Part shown: positions 6,819-7,445 of the stretch, one piece after another | Position numbering within the stretch: position 1 is the stretch's first letter | Layout of the letters: each line of letters opens with the position of its first letter | DNA from: Actinomycetes bacterium | GTDB taxonomy: Bacteria > Actinomycetota > Actinomycetes > Propionibacteriales > Propionibacteriaceae | Reading direction: 5' to 3' | Assembly: GCA_023387135.1 (NCBI GenBank) | Contig: JAEWIK010000007.1 | Location: 1 to 7,445, forward strand | DNA length: 7,445 nt | Notes under the pieces: generated by a model | The model's database searches: none | What the model saw: only the letters and a program-made list of their open reading frames with translations | Told to the model about the DNA's origin: nothing | Translations under genes and position numbers: made by a program

Positions 6819-6852
6819 CGTCTTGCGGGGCACCGGACGAGGGGGCGTGCAG

Positions 6853-7185
6853 ATGATCGGTGACGACACGGCAGTGTCGCTGGCACTTCGCCTGGGCATC
6901 GACGAGGCGGACCACAGGCAGGCCGCTCTGGACGCGGTCTCGGAGGCGGTCATCACCATGTTCGCCCTCCGGGCTAAGGCCGACATCTACCAGGTGCGCA
7001 TCGACTGCCGGCTCGCCGCCGCGGCGGCCCTCGGCGCGACGATCGAGGACCTCGCCGCCGCCGCCGCGATGAGCCCCGCCGAGGTCAGGTCCCGGCTCGA
7101 AGCAGCCCGCAACCGCCCCCGCCCGGCAGTCCGAACCGGCCCCGGATCGACCGCCCGCCCGGGCGGTTCGCCCGGGCTCACCTGA
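6853..7185 (+). CDS. Small uncharacterised protein with HTH-like segment
   Basis: I do not recognise a named family. From the ATG at 6853 the product has 110 residues. The N-terminal part (1-56) is mainly helical in character and acidic to neutral, with several Ala-rich stretches. Residues about 57-84 (GATIEDLAAAAAMSPAEVRSRL) have the spacing of a helix-turn-helix: a first helix with Ala at the tight-packing position, a turn at MSP, then a second helix with Arg residues. Residues 87-110 form an Arg/Pro/Gly tail that is probably disordered, and its codons form a strong hairpin. The ATG is preferred over TTG at 6823 and GTG at 6847 because GAGGGGG ends 7 nt before it. The gene lies between glgP and a flavoprotein gene with apparently separate promoters. 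A small DNA-binding or partner protein is possible, but the function is unknown. Confidence 0.68.
   Translation: MIGDDTAVSLALRLGIDEADHRQAALDAVSEAVITMFALRAKADIYQVRIDCRLAAAAALGATIEDLAAAAAMSPAEVRSRLEAARNRPRPAVRTGPGSTARPGGSPGLT
7157..7177 (+). terminator. Perfect GC hairpin at the 3' end of the small gene
   Basis: GCCCGGGCG (7157-7165) and CGCCCGGGC (7169-7177) form a perfect 9-bp all-G/C stem with a GTT loop, ending 5 nt before the TGA stop at 7183-7185. There is no T-tract. It may end transcription of the small gene, shield its mRNA 3' end, or insulate the following promoter. It lies inside coding sequence, which is unusual for a terminator. Confidence 0.5.
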
Positions 7186-7207
7186 CGGGCGCTCCCGCGG
7201 GCTCCCT

Positions 7208-7213
7208 TAGGCT
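7208..7213 (+). promoter_or_regulatory. -10 box of the flavoprotein gene (leaderless type)
   Basis: TAGGCT fits TANNNT and ends exactly 6 nt before the ATG at 7220. The GGGG at 7215-7218 is only one base from the ATG and too close to serve as a Shine-Dalgarno. The palindrome CCCGCGGG lies upstream at 7194-7201. Confidence 0.5.
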
Positions 7214-7219
7214 TGGGGC

Positions 7220-7445
7220 ATGACTGGGGACACGCTGCCGTCGCTGGAGCCCTCTCGCAAGCAGCAACGGGGGACGACCGATCTGGACCTGGTCCTGTCG
7301 ATCCTGGCCGAGGGCGTCATCGCCCACGTGGCGTTCGTCAGGGACGGGTGGCCCGTCGTGCTGCCCTTCCACTACGGGGTGGGCGACCTCGGCGACGGGC
7401 GCGGCAACCAGATCGTCGTCCACGGCTCGACCGGCGGGACCGCGT
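7220..7445 (+). CDS. Pyridoxamine 5'-phosphate oxidase-family flavoprotein, N-terminal part
   Basis: The gene runs off the window; 75 codons are visible without a stop. After a short polar N-terminus, the sequence RGTTDLDLVLSILAEG leads into the first strands of a split beta-barrel, with VIAHVAFVRDGWPVVLPFHYG and later IVVHGSTGG. This arrangement (a short helix, a substrate-like strand, PVVLP, then a VHGS strand) is typical of the actinobacterial PPOX-fold or flavin-nucleotide-binding proteins that include NimA-like nitroreductases and F420/FMN-binding proteins. The exact cofactor and substrate cannot be told from this fragment. The ATG at 7220 is supported by a TAGGCT box 6 nt upstream. Nothing in the visible part suggests a broken gene. 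Confidence 0.82.
   Translation, partial: MTGDTLPSLEPSRKQQRGTTDLDLVLSILAEGVIAHVAFVRDGWPVVLPFHYGVGDLGDGRGNQIVVHGSTGGTA

Noticed and set aside
6823..6852. TTG start giving a 10-residue longer small HTH-like protein
   Set aside because: The TTG is only 4 nt from the -10 box, too close even for a leaderless start, and the added codons contain the GAGGGGG that serves the ATG at 6853.
5818..6915. 365-codon minus-strand frame opposite the 3' part of glgP and the following gap
   Set aside because: It is antisense to conserved glgP coding sequence including the PLP site, with no domain of its own.
7178..7423. 81-codon minus-strand frame near the right end
   Set aside because: It is antisense to the PPOX-fold flavoprotein gene, which has recognisable strands and a promoter-like box.

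Overview
The window is a dense, GC-rich stretch of bacterial chromosome, most likely from an actinobacterium (Actinomycetota). The evidence is strong G/C bias at third codon positions, frequent GTG starts, promoters whose -10 box lies only 6-7 nt before the start codon, and an MntR of the long mycobacterial/corynebacterial type with a C-terminal SH3-like domain. The family cannot be fixed from sequence reading alone. No insertion sequence, CRISPR array, tRNA, rRNA, phage gene or defence system was seen. No gap between genes exceeds 300 bases; the largest is about 220 nt.

Layout from left to right. (1) nadC (12-857, +), the NAD-biosynthesis enzyme quinolinate phosphoribosyltransferase. It overlaps by an ATGA the stop of an upstream gene that is almost entirely outside the window. 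(2) A two-gene manganese operon on the minus strand: mntH (2802-1531), an NRAMP Mn(II) importer, then mntR (1531-878), its probable Mn-sensing repressor. The two overlap by one base, and mntR converges on nadC across a 20-nt hairpin-bearing gap. (3) A divergent promoter region (2803-2897), then a tandem-domain GNAT acetyltransferase (2898-4004, +). (4) glgP (4066-6633, +), a full-length glycogen/alpha-glucan phosphorylase. (5) A roughly 220-nt intergenic region with a hairpin and short repeats. (6) A small uncharacterised protein with a helix-turn-helix-like segment (6853-7185, +), ending in a perfect GC-rich hairpin. (7) The first 75 codons of a pyridoxamine 5'-phosphate oxidase-fold flavoprotein (7220 to window end, +).

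The functional logic is mainly local. mntH-mntR is a self-contained Mn uptake and sensing unit. nadC belongs to an NAD operon lying to the left. The genes from 2898 onwards run in the same direction but each has its own promoter-like element, so they look like independent transcription units. The clearest pattern across genes is translational. mntH, the GNAT gene, glgP and the flavoprotein gene each have a TANNNT box 6-7 nt before the start codon and no Shine-Dalgarno sequence, which suggests leaderless mRNAs. The operon-internal mntR and the small HTH-like gene have Shine-Dalgarno sequences instead. I found no convincing new biological system here; this is mostly ordinary housekeeping DNA with a few regulatory details worth checking.
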